This document shows, piece after piece, positions 45,869 to 54,281 of a DNA stretch of 64,000 nt. Where the stretch lies: the NCBI GenBank assembly GCA_036388855.1, contig DASVRA010000028.1, forward strand, positions 19,981 to 83,980. The letters run 5' to 3'. The stretch is from DASVRA01 sp036388855. GTDB taxonomy: Bacteria; Pseudomonadota; Alphaproteobacteria; Caulobacterales; Caulobacteraceae. Numbering within the stretch: the stretch's first letter is position 1; each line of letters opens with the position of its first letter. The translations under genes and the position numbers were made by a program. A model generated the notes under the pieces. The model made no database searches. It had not been told where the DNA came from and was given only the letters and a program-made list of their open reading frames with translations.

Positions 45869-46884
45869 CCTTCGCTCTCCAGCAGGGTCGCCTTGTAGAC
45901 CGCCTCCAGCGCCCCCACCCGCGCCTTGTTCGGCGCTACCGTCTCGTCCTTCAGCGCCCGTTCCAGCGCATCCAGGTGCCAATGCCAGCCGCCGGCATGG
46001 TCGACTAGGTCGCCGCGCTTCAGCCCCGCCTCGGTCAGGGTGAGGCGGCAGCCGAAGGGGTGCGGCTCCAGGCTGATGTCGACCACCGACTCGCCGCCGC
46101 TGTCGTCGGGCCAGGCGAAGGCGAAGCGGCTCGGCGGCTCGTACGCCTCGACCCGGCCTTGAAACGCGAAATCGAGGCTGTGAAACTTCAACTCGAACAC
46201 GCCGCCCGGCCTCGGCTCCAGCTGCACGTCCGCCTGCATCCAGCGCGGCGTGGCGCCGGGATTGGTAAGCACCGCCCACACCGCCTCCGGTGGCTGGCGC
46301 AGGATGCGCACGAAGCGGAGCGCCTGCCCGCCGTCCGCCTGGACGACGCGGCCGTCCCGCACCGCCTCCTCGCCCAGCCGGTCGGCGTACTCGTCCCGCA
46401 GCGCCCGCCAATCGCCGGGCGACCAGGCGCCGAAGTCGCCGCCGTCCAGTTCCGCCTCCAGCCGGCGCAGCAGCTCTGTCCAGCCCGCGGCGTTGCGGGC
46501 GGCGTCGTCAGGCTGGAGGAACCGCTGGGTCAGCGTCAGCCGCGAACCGGCGCCCTCCGGCTCCACCTCCCAGCGCACAACTGCGCCGGGCGGGATGTTC
46601 TCGAACCAGCTGTGCTCCAGCAGCCGCGGCGGCTCGAGCCGCAGCACCCGCCCGCGGCTCGCCATCTCCGTGTTGGCGAAGCGGTAGTCAAATGGCCCGC
46701 CCTCGCGCAGCGGCCCCCGCTTGCCCAGCCACTCGGCGCCGAGCCACGCCTCCAGACGCTCAGGAGTGACCAGCGCCGCCCACACCTTCTCTGGCGGATG
46801 GCGGAAGCGACGCGTCAGGCTCAGCTCGGCCGGGCGGCCTTCCGCGCCGGCGGCCCTGAAGGCGGCGACAAGGTCGTGGGGCAA
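45865..46884 (-). CDS. Tandem SRPBCC (AHSA1-like) domain protein
   Basis: 339 residues with two copies of the AHSA1/START-like fold: LSLTRRFRHPPEKVWAALVTPERLEAWLG (about 23-160) and LRFVRILRQPPEAVWAVLTNPGATPRWM (about 188-320). Such proteins bind small hydrophobic molecules and commonly follow an ArsR repressor. The ligand is unknown. Two bp downstream of arsR and coupled by ATGA to the truncated VOC fragment. Confidence 0.88.
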   Translation of the reverse strand: MPHDLVAAFRAAGAEGRPAELSLTRRFRHPPEKVWAALVTPERLEAWLGAEWLGKRGPLREGGPFDYRFANTEMASRGRVLRLEPPRLLEHSWFENIPPGAVVRWEVEPEGAGSRLTLTQRFLQPDDAARNAAGWTELLRRLEAELDGGDFGAWSPGDWRALRDEYADRLGEEAVRDGRVVQADGGQALRFVRILRQPPEAVWAVLTNPGATPRWMQADVQLEPRPGGVFELKFHSLDFAFQGRVEAYEPPSRFAFAWPDDSGGESVVDISLEPHPFGCRLTLTEAGLKRGDLVDHAGGWHWHLDALERALKDETVAPNKARVGALEAVYKATLLESEG

Positions 46885-46886
46885 GG

Positions 46887-47192
46887 TCAGACCTCCCGAT
46901 CAAGATGCCGTTCAAGCGCGTCCAGCCGCTCCTCCCAGAAGGCGCGGAACGGCGCCAGCCAGGCGTCGAGCTCGACCAGCGGCGCGGGGTTGAGGCGATA
47001 GAGCCGGCGCTGCGCCTCCTTGCGCACGCTGACGAGCCCCGCCTCGCGCAGCACCGCCAAGTGCTTCGACACTGCAGGCTGACTGATCGGCAGCGCCTGC
47101 ACGAAGTCGCCCGCCGGGCGCTCGCCCTCTCGCAGCATCTCCAAAACGGTCAGGCGGTGCGGCTCGGCTAAAGCGTTCAGTATCGTGTACAT
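46887..47192 (-). CDS. ArsR-family transcriptional repressor
   Basis: 101 residues from the ATG at 47192 (MYTILNALAEPHRLTVLEML). Winged helix-turn-helix: PISQPAVSKHLAVLREAGLVSVRKEAQRRLYRL. It has no cysteine metal site, so it belongs to the SRPBCC-linked ArsR branch rather than the arsenic sensors. It should repress its own operon through the inverted repeat just upstream. Confidence 0.92.
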   Translation of the reverse strand: MYTILNALAEPHRLTVLEMLREGERPAGDFVQALPISQPAVSKHLAVLREAGLVSVRKEAQRRLYRLNPAPLVELDAWLAPFRAFWEERLDALERHLDREV

Positions 47193-47193
47193 T

Positions 47194-47215
47194 ATATATC
47201 GCTTAACAGATATAT
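47194..47215. promoter_or_regulatory. ArsR operator (inverted repeat)
   Basis: ATATATC-N8-GATATAT, perfect 7-bp arms, starting two bases upstream of the arsR start codon. It is strikingly AT-rich against its surroundings. Position and symmetry fit an autoregulatory site. Confidence 0.7.
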
Positions 47216-47282
47216 GCACGTGAAGCAATACACCTAGGCCTTTGAGGCTCGCGCTGGCCCTCTGAGGCCGCTAGAGCAGGCC

Positions 47283-48089
47283 GTGCCTGCTTCCCCGCCC
47301 ATTGGCCGCGTCCTGATCATCGCCGGCTCCGACTCCGGCGGCGGGGCGGGCATCCAGGCAGACATCAAGGCGATAACGGCCTTGGGCGCCTACGCCGCCA
47401 CGGCGATCACGGCGGTGACGGTGCAGAACACGCTGGGAGTCTTTGGCGTGCATCCCGTGCCGCTCGATGTCATCGAGGCGCAGGCGCGGGCGGTGCTCGA
47501 CGATATCGGCGCCGACGTTATCAAGACCGGCATGCTTGGAGACGCCGGCGCGGTGGAACTGTCAGCTCGGCTGATCGGCGACGCGGCGGTTCCGGCGGTG
47601 ATTGATCCGGTGATGGTCGCCAAGGGCGGGGAGCCGCTGCTGGCCGAGGCGGCGGTGGCGGCGGTGCGCTCCGCCCTAGTGCCTCAATCGGCGCTGCTGA
47701 CGCCCAACGCACCCGAAGCCGAGGCGCTGACCGGGCTGCCCGTCCGCTCCCTGGACGATCAGCGGCGCGCGGGCGAAGTCCTGCTCCGCCAAGGCGCGAG
47801 GGCCGTGCTGATGAAGGGGGGGCATCTGCCGGGGGAGCGGGTGATCGACCTGCTGCTCACTCCAGAGGGCGAGACCCTGTTCGAGGGGCCGCGGATCGAC
47901 ACCCGCCACACCCACGGCACCGGCTGCACCCTGGCATCGGCCTGCGCCGCCGGCATGGCGCAGGGGCTGCCGCTTACCGAGGCGGTGGCGCGCGCCTGGG
48001 CCTATACTGCGGAGGCGATCCGGCGCGCCCCCGGCCTCGGGCGGGGACACGGGCCGCTCGACCATGGCTGGCCGATGAGGAGGACCTGA
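47283..48089 (+). CDS. thiD: Hydroxymethylpyrimidine/phosphomethylpyrimidine kinase ThiD
   Basis: 268 residues from a GTG. Ribokinase-like fold: VLIIAGSDSGGGAGIQADIKAI, VTVQNTLGVFGVH, VIDPVMVAKGGEPLL, TPNAPEAEALTG, VLMKGGHLPGERVIDLL and the anion hole DTRHTHGTGCTLASA with the catalytic Asp/Cys region. It phosphorylates HMP twice for thiamine synthesis. No other thi gene and no TPP riboswitch is nearby. Two bp before the PhzF gene. Confidence 0.95.
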   Translation: MPASPPIGRVLIIAGSDSGGGAGIQADIKAITALGAYAATAITAVTVQNTLGVFGVHPVPLDVIEAQARAVLDDIGADVIKTGMLGDAGAVELSARLIGDAAVPAVIDPVMVAKGGEPLLAEAAVAAVRSALVPQSALLTPNAPEAEALTGLPVRSLDDQRRAGEVLLRQGARAVLMKGGHLPGERVIDLLLTPEGETLFEGPRIDTRHTHGTGCTLASACAAGMAQGLPLTEAVARAWAYTAEAIRRAPGLGRGHGPLDHGWPMRRT

Positions 48090-48091
48090 CA

Positions 48092-48919
48092 GTGCGCCAA
48101 TGGACCGTCGACGCCTTCGCCGCCAGGCCGTTCATGGGCAATCCCGCGTGCGTCGTGGAGCCGTTCGACCGTTGGCCGGACGAGGCGTGGATGCAGGCGC
48201 TGGCGGCGGAGAACAACCAGGCGGAGACCTCCTTCCTCCTGCGCACCGGCGAGCGCGCCGCCTTCGGCCTGCGCTGGTTCACGCCGGCCAAGGAGGCGCC
48301 GCTGTGCGGCCACGCCACCCTGGCCGCGGCCCACGTGCTGTTTTCGGAACTGGGGCTGGAGGCTGAACAGATCACCTTCGACAGCCGCCATGCCGGCCCT
48401 TTGACCGTCAGGCGGGTCGGCGAGGCCTATCAGCTGGACTTCCCCGCCCACCCACCACGCCGCATCGAGCCTCCGGCAGGGCTGGAGAAGGCGCTGGACG
48501 GGCGGCGGGCGGAGGTCTGGGCCGGGCGGCTCTACCTCACCGCCGTGCTGGAGGACGAAGCCGCGGTGCGCGGGTTCAGGCCCGACCTTTCCCTAATCCG
48601 GGCGGTCGCGTCCGATGGCGTTTATGAGCAGGGCAGCCTGCTGATCACGGCGCCGGCGGATACGCACTCGCCCTACGACGTGGTCAGCCGCTTCTTCGCC
48701 CCCAGTTTCGGCATTCCCGAGGACCCGACCACCGGCTCGGCCCACTGCATCCTGGCGCCCTTGTTCGCCGCCCGGCTCGGACGCAGTGCGCTCCGCTGCC
48801 ATCAGGCCTATCCCGGTCGCGGGGGCGACCTGGACTGCGAGGTCAAAGGGGAGCGCGTGCTGATCCGCGGCCGCGCCGTGACCATGGTCGAGTCCGTCCT
48901 GCGCGGCGCCGAACCCTGA
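48092..48919 (+). CDS. PhzF-family isomerase
   Basis: 275 residues from a GTG. PhzF/diaminopimelate epimerase-like fold: VDAFAARPFMGNPACVV, the catalytic Glu in NNQAETSFLL near residue 47, LRWFTPAKEAPLCGHATLAAAHVL and DPTTGSAHCILAPLF. PhzF isomerises a dihydroanthranilate intermediate in phenazine producers, but most genomic members lie outside phenazine clusters and have unknown substrates. No other phz gene is present here. Likely co-transcribed with thiD. Confidence 0.92.
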   Translation: MRQWTVDAFAARPFMGNPACVVEPFDRWPDEAWMQALAAENNQAETSFLLRTGERAAFGLRWFTPAKEAPLCGHATLAAAHVLFSELGLEAEQITFDSRHAGPLTVRRVGEAYQLDFPAHPPRRIEPPAGLEKALDGRRAEVWAGRLYLTAVLEDEAAVRGFRPDLSLIRAVASDGVYEQGSLLITAPADTHSPYDVVSRFFAPSFGIPEDPTTGSAHCILAPLFAARLGRSALRCHQAYPGRGGDLDCEVKGERVLIRGRAVTMVESVLRGAEP

Positions 48920-48936
48920 AGGCGCCGTTCGCTCGA

Positions 48937-50610
48937 TCAGAACGGCAGGCCCGGTATCGCCACGGGCAGGGACTTGATGTTCAGCCTCGGCGCCTTGGGC
49001 CCCTCCTCGCCCTTGCTGCCGGCGGCAAGGTCGCAATCCTTCTTCAGGTTGGGATCGCCTAGGCCGCGGCAGCGCTTCAGGTGGCGTTCGCGGACTTCGG
49101 GCTTGCCCTGCTTGTCGGCGACCGCGACCTGGAGCGACAGGAACGGCTTGTCGTCATTGCCGAAGCGGCGGACGCCCTCGTCGATGACCTGGTTGGCGCG
49201 GTCGTACTGGCCAGTGCGGAACAGCATGCGCACGTGGTCCTGGTAACCGTCTACCGTCTGGTCGGGGCTCTGGTGCGCCTGCATGAACAGGGCGTCGGCG
49301 CGGGCGGAGTCGCCCATGTCGTCGCGGATCCGGGCGGCCTCGTTGATCACCATCGGGGCGGCGCGGAAGGAGGTGCGCAGGGCCTGACCGATCTGGGCCT
49401 CGGCGCCGGGGTAGTCTCCGTCGGCGCGGAGCTTCATCGCCTGGGCCACCGCCGCCACCGCCACCTTGGCGTCGCGGTACTCGGGGGTGGAGCGAATCTG
49501 CTGCAGCCAGGCGGTCTGCTCGTCGCGCAGCGGCAGGCCTGACGGGTAGGCCTCGGCGGAGTAGTCGGCGACGCCCTTCTTGCGGGCCTCGGGCGAGCGG
49601 TGCTTGGGGCCGCCCTCGCTGGAGGCGGCGACGCCCAGCGCCACGCGGCCGGCCCCGCGCAGCAGGCTCTGCTTCAGGCCCTCGGTGGAGGCGCCGCCGG
49701 TCAGGATGGTCTGGGCGGCGCCGGCGCTGACGGCCTGGCCGAGTTCGGCCTTCAGCTTGGACTGCAGGGCCTCGGCCATGGCGCCGCGCTTTTCCTCGTC
49801 GGCCTGGATGGTGTCGAACACGCGGGCGGAAGCACTCTCGGCGGAATAGGGGGCGAGGTTGGCGAGGTCGAAGCCAAGCGCGTCGGCCTCGTCCTCCTGC
49901 GCGCGGGACCAGGCGGGGGCGACCATCACGTCGGTGACGAAGTGGAGCAGGTCGTTGGTGGCCGAGGCGCGGCGGCTGGCGCTGTCGACGGCCGAGTTGA
50001 CCGCGCCCAGGCCCCCGTTGCGCACGTCGTTGGCGGCCGACGCGATCACGTAGATCTGGCCGAGCTTGCTGGCGGCATCACGCTGGCGGTTCAGCTGCAC
50101 GCCTTTGGCGAAGTGGCCGAGGCGGATGTGGCCGAGCTCGTGTGAGAGCACGAAGGCGAGTTCATCGTCGGACTGGGCGCGGTCGAGCAGGCCGAAGCCG
50201 ACCATGATCGAACCATCCGGGAGCGCTTGGGCGCTGTAGTAGTCGACGCCGAGGATCATCACCTTGACCGGGGCGGTCTTGGCGTAGGGCCAGTTGGCTT
50301 CGATGCGGTCGAGCAGCGCCTTCACCTTGGCTTCGGTCTGGGGCAAGCGCAGGCGCGCGGCCTGGAATTCGCCCCGGTTGATCGCGTCGGACGAGAGGCC
50401 GAGCGAGCCGGCGCCGGCCTGGGCCTGGTCGAGCGGGCGGTTTGAGATCTGCTTGATGAACGGGCCGGGCTTGCCGGAGACGGAGAAGCCGCCGGAGCCG
50501 CCGCTCGCGCTTCCACCGGGGAGCTTGGGGAACGCCGCGGCGGGCTGGACACCGGCGAAGGCGACCAGGGCGGCTCCGGCCAGCGCGGCGGATTTGCGGA
50601 GCGTGGTCAT
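48937..50610 (-). CDS. Exported M48 family metalloprotease with C-terminal TPR-like region
   Basis: 557 residues. Signal peptide (SAALAGAALVAFAGVQPAAA). Zinc site HELGHIRLGH near residue 148 and the third-ligand segment AQEDEADALGFDLA near 245. From about 375 the sequence is helical and TPR-like (AKVAVAAVAQAMKLRADGDYPGAEAQI, QYDRANQVIDEGVRR). This layout resembles periplasmic BepA-type M48 proteases, which check outer-membrane protein assembly. It overlaps the upstream 127-aa gene by ATGA, ending a CHASE2-small protein-M48 operon. Confidence 0.9.
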   Translation of the reverse strand: MTTLRKSAALAGAALVAFAGVQPAAAFPKLPGGSASGGSGGFSVSGKPGPFIKQISNRPLDQAQAGAGSLGLSSDAINRGEFQAARLRLPQTEAKVKALLDRIEANWPYAKTAPVKVMILGVDYYSAQALPDGSIMVGFGLLDRAQSDDELAFVLSHELGHIRLGHFAKGVQLNRQRDAASKLGQIYVIASAANDVRNGGLGAVNSAVDSASRRASATNDLLHFVTDVMVAPAWSRAQEDEADALGFDLANLAPYSAESASARVFDTIQADEEKRGAMAEALQSKLKAELGQAVSAGAAQTILTGGASTEGLKQSLLRGAGRVALGVAASSEGGPKHRSPEARKKGVADYSAEAYPSGLPLRDEQTAWLQQIRSTPEYRDAKVAVAAVAQAMKLRADGDYPGAEAQIGQALRTSFRAAPMVINEAARIRDDMGDSARADALFMQAHQSPDQTVDGYQDHVRMLFRTGQYDRANQVIDEGVRRFGNDDKPFLSLQVAVADKQGKPEVRERHLKRCRGLGDPNLKKDCDLAAGSKGEEGPKAPRLNIKSLPVAIPGLPF

Positions 50611-50990
50611 TGGCCGGGCCTTTTGCAGTCGGCGGCGCCGCCGAGGCCCATGTTGGAGGCGGCGTAGGCGCTGCCCTTGGCGCGGGCGGCCATCTGCACC
50701 GGGGCGCACTGGGCGCGGGCCTTGTCGGTCTGCACGTCGAGGCCGCGCAGGTAGACGGTCTTGCCGCCGACGTTGACGCCGACGCTGTTGCCCATGCCCA
50801 TGGCCACGATCGGGGCGGGGAGCTTCAGGTCGGTCGCCTTGATCTGGCCGAGGGGCTGGCCCTTGGCGTCAAAGGTGCGCAGCTGGGGCCGCAGGGCCTT
50901 GACCACGCTGCCGTTGCTCTGGGCGGCGGCGGCGAGAGGGAGGGCCAGCAGGACGAGGGCGAGGAGGCTAGGCTTGAGCATGGGAGGCAT
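50607..50990 (-). CDS. Small exported protein, unknown function
   Basis: 127 residues with a signal peptide (SLLALVLLALPLAAAAQ) and a mature domain of about 100 residues: SVVKALRPQLRTFDAKGQPLGQIKATDL, VGGKTVYLRGLDVQTDKARAQC and a second Cys near the end (AADCKRPGQ), possibly a disulfide pair. No family recognised. Its start lies 23 bp inside the CHASE2 gene and its stop overlaps the M48 start, so it is tightly built into this operon. Confidence 0.75.
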   Translation of the reverse strand: MPPMLKPSLLALVLLALPLAAAAQSNGSVVKALRPQLRTFDAKGQPLGQIKATDLKLPAPIVAMGMGNSVGVNVGGKTVYLRGLDVQTDKARAQCAPVQMAARAKGSAYAASNMGLGGAADCKRPGQ

Positions 50991-52710
50991 CCTGAACGGG
51001 TTCGGGAGGAGGTGAAGCGGGTGGCGACGAAGACGGTCGGCGGCGCGGCGGGCGTATACGGTCTTCTTCGAAGCGCATCGAGGAAAAGCAGAGGCGGCCG
51101 TAGGCGAGCCCCCGCCGGACGATCGGCACCTTCTCCAGCGAGCCGCAGATATCGGCGGGCAGGGTCTGGCGCGTGGCGTAGAACAGGAAGCCCAGGGTCA
51201 CGCCGGCGATGCCGATCCAGTTGATCGGCGAGCGGTGGGCGTAGGCGACTCCGGCGAAGGTGGCCAGCGCGACGATGCCGAGCGAGGCGCCGAACAGCAG
51301 GATGTAGAGCGGCCCGTAAACCGTGGAGCGCAGGCGGGGCTCCATGCCGGACGCGATCGCCTCGTCGAGCAGGGTGTTGCGGGCCATCACCGCCAGCACG
51401 CCGCAGAAGGCGAGCGCGGAGATCAGCAGGCTCTCGAGGAAGTCGGAGTCGAACATGCTGGAGGCGTTGCGGCGGTATTCGGCGCCGGTCTCGATCAGGT
51501 TGTCGAGGGCCATCGCGTGGAACTGCACGCCCGGCACCTGGCCGTGGACGGGGGAGTCGACCCAGTCGGAGGAGGCGCGGAAGTGGCCGCCGAGCATCAC
51601 CAGCTTGCCGGCGAGCAGGCGCTCCAGGTCCTTGGATTCGAGCCCCGCGCCCGAGACCATGCGGTCGTAGCCGAGGCTCAGCGTGTAGGGGCATTCCTGG
51701 CGGGCGCCCTGGCCGGGGCCGCGGATGCCGACCAGCTGGTCGACCAGGCGCTCGCGCCAGCCCGTGGCGGCGCGGCGGCAGTGGGGGGCCTCGCCGCTGA
51801 CCGCCTCGGTCATCGACAGGTAGGCGGGGTCGGGGCGCGAGCCCCAGACCACGTCGAGCGGGGCGTCGAACACCTTTTCGAGCGCCGGGGACGCGGTGCG
51901 AGCGCCGGCCAGAGCGGCCCTGGCGCGGGCGCGCAGGTCGCGGAACTGGGCGAGGCCGCAGCCGTCGGCGCGGCGGACGCAGTAGGCGGCATAGAGCGCC
52001 ATGGCGGGAGAGACGTCGAAGCCGTGGACGCCGAGCCTGGCGGCCTTCGGGGGCGTGAAATCGTAGGCGGTGAGCATCGGGTAGGCGTCTTCCGCCACCA
52101 GCGCCGGGGCCAGCACGGCGACGCGGTCGAGGGCGCGCTGGACGTCGGTGAACAGCTCCAGGTCGGCGGGTGAAGGGCGGGCGACGATCACCGGCACGCC
52201 GCCGGCCTGGACGATGCAGGCGACCTTGATCAGCGGGTCGGCGGTGCAGCCGGGCTTGCCGCTCCAGGCGGAGGCGCGGGTGGCGCCGGCGATGGTCTGC
52301 AGGAAGCCGTCGAAGCCGTCGGCGGGGCCGCCCTGGCCCATGTAGACGTAGTCGAGGAACACCGCGGCCGGGGGCGCGCCGCCGGCGTTGAGCACGTCGT
52401 CCAGCATCGTGGATTGCTGCTCGAAGGTGGGCGGGAAGCGGGTCCAGCCGAAGCCTTTGAGATTCTCGACCGAGCTTTCGTCGAGATAAACGACGCTGAC
52501 CTCGCGCTGGCCCTTGCGGCCGGGGCCGTAGTCGGCGGCGCCGATGCGCTGGTAGACTTGGTCGGCCAGCCGGTCGGAGGCGGACTCCAGGCCCAGGATG
52601 TCCAGCTTGGCCGTGGCGAATGCGGACAGCCCAAGCAGGATGCTGACCGCCAGGGCTTTCAGAACCCGAGTGACCGAAATCAACGCCTTACCCCCGACGT
52701 TGCGGCCCAA
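50968..52710 (-). CDS. CHASE2-domain membrane sensor without an output domain
   Basis: 580 residues from a TTG at 52710; a TTG at 52683 with GGGGG upstream is also possible. One N-terminal membrane helix (about 15-34), a large periplasmic CHASE2 domain (about 40-425; VSVVYLDESSVENLKGFGWTRFPP, VFLDYVYMG, LAGKLVMLGGHFRASSDWVDSP, VPGVQFHAMALDNLIE) and three C-terminal helices (about 430-520). CHASE2 normally precedes a kinase, cyclase or GGDEF domain; here only a Pro/Arg-rich cytoplasmic tail of about 60 residues follows. Co-transcribed with a small exported protein and an M48 protease. Confidence 0.88.
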   Translation of the reverse strand: MGRNVGGKALISVTRVLKALAVSILLGLSAFATAKLDILGLESASDRLADQVYQRIGAADYGPGRKGQREVSVVYLDESSVENLKGFGWTRFPPTFEQQSTMLDDVLNAGGAPPAAVFLDYVYMGQGGPADGFDGFLQTIAGATRASAWSGKPGCTADPLIKVACIVQAGGVPVIVARPSPADLELFTDVQRALDRVAVLAPALVAEDAYPMLTAYDFTPPKAARLGVHGFDVSPAMALYAAYCVRRADGCGLAQFRDLRARARAALAGARTASPALEKVFDAPLDVVWGSRPDPAYLSMTEAVSGEAPHCRRAATGWRERLVDQLVGIRGPGQGARQECPYTLSLGYDRMVSGAGLESKDLERLLAGKLVMLGGHFRASSDWVDSPVHGQVPGVQFHAMALDNLIETGAEYRRNASSMFDSDFLESLLISALAFCGVLAVMARNTLLDEAIASGMEPRLRSTVYGPLYILLFGASLGIVALATFAGVAYAHRSPINWIGIAGVTLGFLFYATRQTLPADICGSLEKVPIVRRGLAYGRLCFSSMRFEEDRIRPPRRRPSSSPPASPPPEPVQDASHAQA

Positions 52711-52766
52711 AAGAGCGCCGCGCGCGCCTAAGTCAAGCTAACACCGAAATGCCGGGGCCGCCTGCG

Positions 52767-54281
52767 TCAGGGCGCCGCGCGCCGGATCGCTTGGCCGGGG
52801 CGTTCGCCGGTGGGGCGGCCGTCGCGCCAAACGGGGCGGCCGTTGGCCCACACTTGGGCGATGCCGACGGAAAGGGCGCCGGGTTGCTCGATGGTGGCGC
52901 GGTCCGAGACTGTGGCGGGGTCGAACAGCACGAGATCGGCCCATGCGACGGGCCGGATCAAGCCGCGGTCCTTCAGGCCTAAATTGGCAGCGGGCAGGCC
53001 GGTCATTTTGTGAACCGCGTGCTCCAGCGTCAGCCGCTTCTGCTCGCGCACATACAGGCGCAGCACCTTGGTGAAGGCGCCGGCGCCACGCGGGTGGCGA
53101 TCCTGGAGCATGCCGTCCGAGCAGATCGCAGCCTGGGGCCAGGCGATCAGGGCGGCGGTGTCCTTGGGGGCCATGCTTTCGGCGATGATGCCGGAGTCCT
53201 GGCCCTTGGCGTCGGCCTCGGCGGTGAGGTCCATCAGGGTGCGCACCGGATCGGTCCCACGTTTGGCCGCCACCTGCGCCACCGTCATGCCCACCAGCGA
53301 CGGGTCCGGAGGAAATCCCGACAGCCAGATCTTGTCGGCCGGGGCCAAGCTCTTCAGCGCGAAGGCGGCGCTGGCGTGGTTGCCCCAGTCGCGCTTGGGG
53401 AACAGCACCGCCAGGTCGCTCTGCCAGAACTCGTACGGGTAGACGTCGCCGGTGACCCTCACCCCCGCCGCCCGCGCCCGCTCCAGCGCCTGGAGGTAGC
53501 GCGGCGCCTGGCCCCACCAGTCCACCATCGCCAGCTTCATGTGCGAGACCTGCACGGGCATGCGGGTGGCGCGGCCGATGTTCACAGCCTCGTCCAGCGC
53601 CTCCCACAGGCGCACGTCCTCGCTGCGGATGTGGCTGATGTAGCGGCCGCCATGGGGCGCCACGGCCCGGGCCAGCTCCAGCACTTCGGCCTTGGAGGAG
53701 TAGATTCCGGGGTCGTATTCCAGTCCGGTGGACAGGCCGAGCGCGCCCGCCGCCATGTCCTGCTCCACCAGGCGCGCCATGGCGGCGATCTCGCCCGGCC
53801 GCGCCTCGCGCTTATAGTCGGCGCCCATGACCCGGGCGCGGACGGTGTTGTGGCCGCTGTAGGAAGCTAGGTTCAGCGCCGCCGGCTTGCGGTCATACCC
53901 GGTGAAGAAGTTCGCGAGCGGCGTCTCCGACGAGCCGTCCTGGCCGACCACTATGGTGGTGATCCCCTGGCTTACCGCCGCCGCCGCGTCGGGATGCTCC
54001 GCCAGGCCGCGGTCGTGGTGGCTGTGGCTGTCGATGAACCCCGGCGCCAGCACCAGCCCCCTGGCGTCCACGACCTCTTCGCCTGATGCGGGCTTCAGCG
54101 CCCCAACCTCCGTCACGCGTCCGCCGCGGACCCGGACGGCGGCGTCGCGCGCCGGCGCGCCGGTTCCGTCGACGACACGCGCGTTGATGATCAGGAAGCC
54201 GCTGGGCTGCGCCTTGGCCGATCCCGCCACGGCTATCCACAGCAGCGACGACGCCGCCGTCCGGCGGGTGAGGTTGGCCAT
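52767..54281 (-). CDS. Exported D-aminoacylase-type amidohydrolase
   Basis: 504 residues. N-terminal Tat-like signal (LTRRTAASSLLWIAVAGSAKAQ). Amidohydrolase metal site DSHSHHD near residue 88, further ligands in YISHIRSEDVR and VQVSHMKLA, and late AAICSDGMLQDRHPRGAGAF, as in N-acyl-D-amino-acid deacylases. These remove acyl groups from N-acyl amino acids. Its start overlaps the kynA stop (TGATG), tying it to tryptophan catabolism; whether it acts on N-formylkynurenine or another N-acyl compound is open, and the signal sequence argues for a periplasmic substrate. Confidence 0.9.
   Translation of the reverse strand: MANLTRRTAASSLLWIAVAGSAKAQPSGFLIINARVVDGTGAPARDAAVRVRGGRVTEVGALKPASGEEVVDARGLVLAPGFIDSHSHHDRGLAEHPDAAAAVSQGITTIVVGQDGSSETPLANFFTGYDRKPAALNLASYSGHNTVRARVMGADYKREARPGEIAAMARLVEQDMAAGALGLSTGLEYDPGIYSSKAEVLELARAVAPHGGRYISHIRSEDVRLWEALDEAVNIGRATRMPVQVSHMKLAMVDWWGQAPRYLQALERARAAGVRVTGDVYPYEFWQSDLAVLFPKRDWGNHASAAFALKSLAPADKIWLSGFPPDPSLVGMTVAQVAAKRGTDPVRTLMDLTAEADAKGQDSGIIAESMAPKDTAALIAWPQAAICSDGMLQDRHPRGAGAFTKVLRLYVREQKRLTLEHAVHKMTGLPAANLGLKDRGLIRPVAWADLVLFDPATVSDRATIEQPGALSVGIAQVWANGRPVWRDGRPTGERPGQAIRRAAP

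Noticed and set aside
48092..48919. PhzF gene as evidence of a phenazine biosynthesis cluster.
   Set aside because: No phzA/B, phzD, phzE or phzG nearby; isolated PhzF homologues are widespread with other roles.
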